Of a stretch of 64,000 nt of DNA, positions 63,101 to 64,000 are shown in pieces; within the stretch, counting starts at the first letter, position 1; each line of letters begins with the position of its first letter. The notes beneath the pieces were generated by a model, which had not been told where the DNA came from, did no database searches, and saw only the letters and a list, made by a program, of their open reading frames with translations. The stretch spans positions 115,360 through 179,359 of the forward strand of contig JAWKTT010000008.1 of NCBI GenBank assembly GCA_041398965.1, given 5' to 3'. A program made the position numbers and the translations under genes. This DNA comes from JAWKTT01 sp041398965 (GTDB lineage: Bacteria; Planctomycetota; Planctomycetia; Planctomycetales; Planctomycetaceae).

Positions 63101-64000
63101 GAAGGCGTACGCTTCGGCTCGGATTTCCGTTGGGAAGTCGTGATCACATTTTGGATACCGAACCTGTAAAGCGGTCGTGGTTGCAAGGGGGGGCTCCTTG
63201 GAGATCGATTCGGTCGTGGGAGGATTCGTGTCGAGGAGTCGATAGATTTCGGCGATCCGGGGGATCGCTTGTTGGACGCCGGTGACTGCGAAGTTGTCAT
63301 CATGCAGGGGCGAGTTCGAGAAGAAGGCCCTCGGGGCAAGACTGGCGGCGACCTCTTGGAAGTCGAAGGGGACGCGGTCGGGGTCGAGTTGATAAACGTC
63401 CCGAAGTCGGGGCATGTAGCGGTCGCTGGTCCATCCCTGAATCTTGCCACCATAGTAATCATGAAACGGAGTCCAACCGCAACTGGAGGCGATTACTTTC
63501 AATCGTTCGTCAAAGGCGGCCACGAACATGGCGTTGTGTCCCCCGAGCGAATGACCGATGACCCCAATCCGTTGGGGGTCGACCATCGACAACGTCTGGA
63601 GATAGTCGACGCAACGCATGTGATTGAAAATCCCTTTCATCGTGCCGGACTGGTAGTTGTCGGCGTTGAAGTCGTACGGGTAGTCGCCGAATGAGGGGTA
63701 GTCGGGACAGAGGACGATGTAGCCCCGCTGGGCAAGCTCGATGCCGTAGGCTCGATTTGTGCGAGGACCATCGCCGCCGACAATGCGCTTACCAAGCTTC
63801 CCGGTCGGATGCAGGGCGAGCATGGCGGGGCGAGGTGTGTCGGCAAGAGGATGTGGAAGATACAGGTCAATCGGCAGTCGGTCATTCCCTTCGACAACGA
63901 TGGTGAGCGTTCGTCGGAGATAACCGTCACCGGCGACTTCTGCGGTCACGATGGGGTCGAAGTCAGGAAGGCCCTTGCGACTGGGAAGTGGTCCCATCGC
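60104..64000 (-). CDS. Alpha/beta hydrolase fused to PVC-type propeller/HEAT/haem protein (5' partial)
   Basis: At least 1297 residues; the frame stays open to the right edge, so the N-terminus and any signal peptide are outside. The first 310 residues form an alpha/beta hydrolase of the acetyl-xylan-esterase/dienelactone type: catalytic Ser in GVIGHSLGGHN and His in KCDHDFPTE, with a lid region (FHDYYGGKIQGW). After LEPEDALKSFHVQPGFEM comes the planctomycete propeller domain (SFDADGSLYVIEMRDYSE, DMYREVIEHPKSLP), then HEAT-like repeats (about 740-1150), and a cytochrome-like end with haem motif CASCH and ILDPNREINPEFLNY...LMPEGLEKQL. The modules from 320 onward mirror the protein at 38513. 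Esterase activity is joined to an electron-transfer module; the substrate is likely an acylated glycan or polyol (inferred). Confidence 0.9.
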   Translation of the reverse strand, partial: AMGPLPSRKGLPDFDPIVTAEVAGDGYLRRTLTIVVEGNDRLPIDLYLPHPLADTPRPAMLALHPTGKLGKRIVGGDGPRTNRAYGIELAQRGYIVLCPDYPSFGDYPYDFNADNYQSGTMKGIFNHMRCVDYLQTLSMVDPQRIGVIGHSLGGHNAMFVAAFDERLKVIASSCGWTPFHDYYGGKIQGWTSDRYMPRLRDVYQLDPDRVPFDFQEVAASLAPRAFFSNSPLHDDNFAVTGVQQAIPRIAEIYRLLDTNPPTTESISKEPPLATTTALQVRYPKCDHDFPTEIRAEAYAFIDAALKHTPSQQLDYKAELPRLQPLEPEDALKSFHVQPGFEMQLVAAEPLVTDPVALSFDADGSLYVIEMRDYSEQETDKLGRVRLLRDTDGDGQYDTSDLFADGLSWPTAIHCWNGGVYVGAPPDIWYLKDTTGDHRADHIEKVYTGFGRSNVQGLMNSFQWGLDGRIHGATSSSGASVLRVDGIANTTEPLVLRGRDFAFDPRTRLMTAESGGGQHGLSFDDWGQKFVCSNSDHLQMILYEDRYLARNKYYVSPGPRVRIAVDGPQADVFRTSPVEPWRIVRTRLRVSGAVQGPVEGGGRAAGYFTGATGVTIHRGHASTPTPPLESLSGMAIIGDVGSNLVHRKRLTADGLLYQGTRIDPQSELVTSTDNWFRPVQFANGPDGALYILDMYREVIEHPKSLPPEIKQHLDLTSGRDRGRLYRLAPIGHRTTLPHWSTATVTELVDGLHSPNGWTRDTVSRLLIEQHATSAIPQLLDIVANGKSPQSRLHAIYLLDQLQGLSEPALLIALNDPHPRIRAHAIRLCEPPTFRHQPNRLIPSPLDSAAIRDRLFNLVDDPDPHVQYQLAFTLGELTGRRQQTALVTLIQQHPTDPWMTIALRSSLANSAGAVLTELASNTPFMTTPAGRQWIIDLSLQIAASPSPGDVVALINLLQSLDITNPQSAALKKQILQSLNLKPGSPLEEQIAAATGGENRRWLAETIAAARSNAINADAPLEDRIRSIAQLGLGEFAPSKELLASLLEPAIPPELQAAALNVLARYDLPESTSLMLDHWATLTPTSRRLAEEILLSRTTSARALLQRVADDSIPLTDLQPSRLRGLAQHTDAPTAKLAQTLLDRIGTAPRQKLVDSYRQALDLHGNPMIGKELFEKQCASCHRVGESGHAIGPNLTAAVTRGNDFLLTNILDPNREINPEFLNYTLVTKEGRVLTGIISAESATSLTLLRGESKTDSILRGDIDTLQSSGVSLMPEGLEKQLTPQQMADLFSFLKQSAQTP

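Overview
The window reads as a chromosomal segment of a member of the Planctomycetota. The support is a DUF1559 protein with a type IV pilin-like N-terminus, two planctomycete-type proteins combining a propeller, HEAT-like repeats and a CxxCH haem site, a ceramidase-like protein, a secreted formylglycine-generating-enzyme homologue, a DapL lysine pathway, a giant cadherin/PKD repeat protein followed by a hybrid histidine kinase, and a very cysteine-rich secreted protein. GC content looks moderately high. I cannot name the genus. I saw no tRNA, rRNA, CRISPR array or intact transposase.

Layout, left half. 1-7420 holds the 3' part of a giant surface protein, whose last codons overlap a membrane-bound hybrid kinase. 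7549-9622 is a two-gene ATPase + HNH nuclease module resembling Septu (PtuA/PtuB) anti-phage defence. 9955-12057 is an unrecognised lipoprotein. 12331-13457 is an aquaporin/arsenate reductase pair like the aqpS-arsC arrangement for arsenic resistance. 13648-15087 encodes a secreted protein with about 65 cysteines and a strong intrinsic terminator. 15717-19450 encodes an O-antigen ligase-like protein and a WecA-type glycosyl-phosphate transferase, followed by a dodecin, a UbiD-family decarboxylase and a hemolysin-III/TrhA membrane protein. 22973-28689 is a seven-gene minus-strand sulfide/persulfide operon: ArsR regulator, rhodanese-DUF2892, TauE/SafE transporter, persulfide dioxygenase-rhodanese fusion, sulfide:quinone oxidoreductase, secreted DsrE protein and ferritin-like protein. 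A palindrome sits inside its promoter, which suggests autoregulation.

Right half. 29040-38341 holds a DUF3592-like membrane protein, DUF1559 and a small Cys-rich secreted protein, a sialate O-acetylesterase, nrdR, a small conserved protein, a glycosyltransferase, a receiver/zinc-ribbon protein and an FHA protein. 38513-44625 encodes three exported proteins: a haem/HEAT/propeller protein, a YiiX-like cysteine hydrolase and an NPCBM protein. 44626-50444 encodes an SDR oxidoreductase, argS, proline dehydrogenase and the FGE homologue. 50682-52088 is an HtrA-like protease. 52666-56006 groups two small membrane proteins with a HerA-like ATPase. 56276-58641 holds dapL and an RsmC-like methyltransferase. 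58638-60041 is a ceramidase-like enzyme. The right edge cuts a fusion of an alpha/beta hydrolase to a second haem/propeller protein.

The most interesting units are the sulfide operon with its promoter/operator, the Septu-like pair, the Cys-rich wall-type protein, the giant-protein/kinase pair, the hydrolase-cytochrome fusion and the HerA-ATPase cluster. All functional calls rest on motif recognition by eye; no database search was run.
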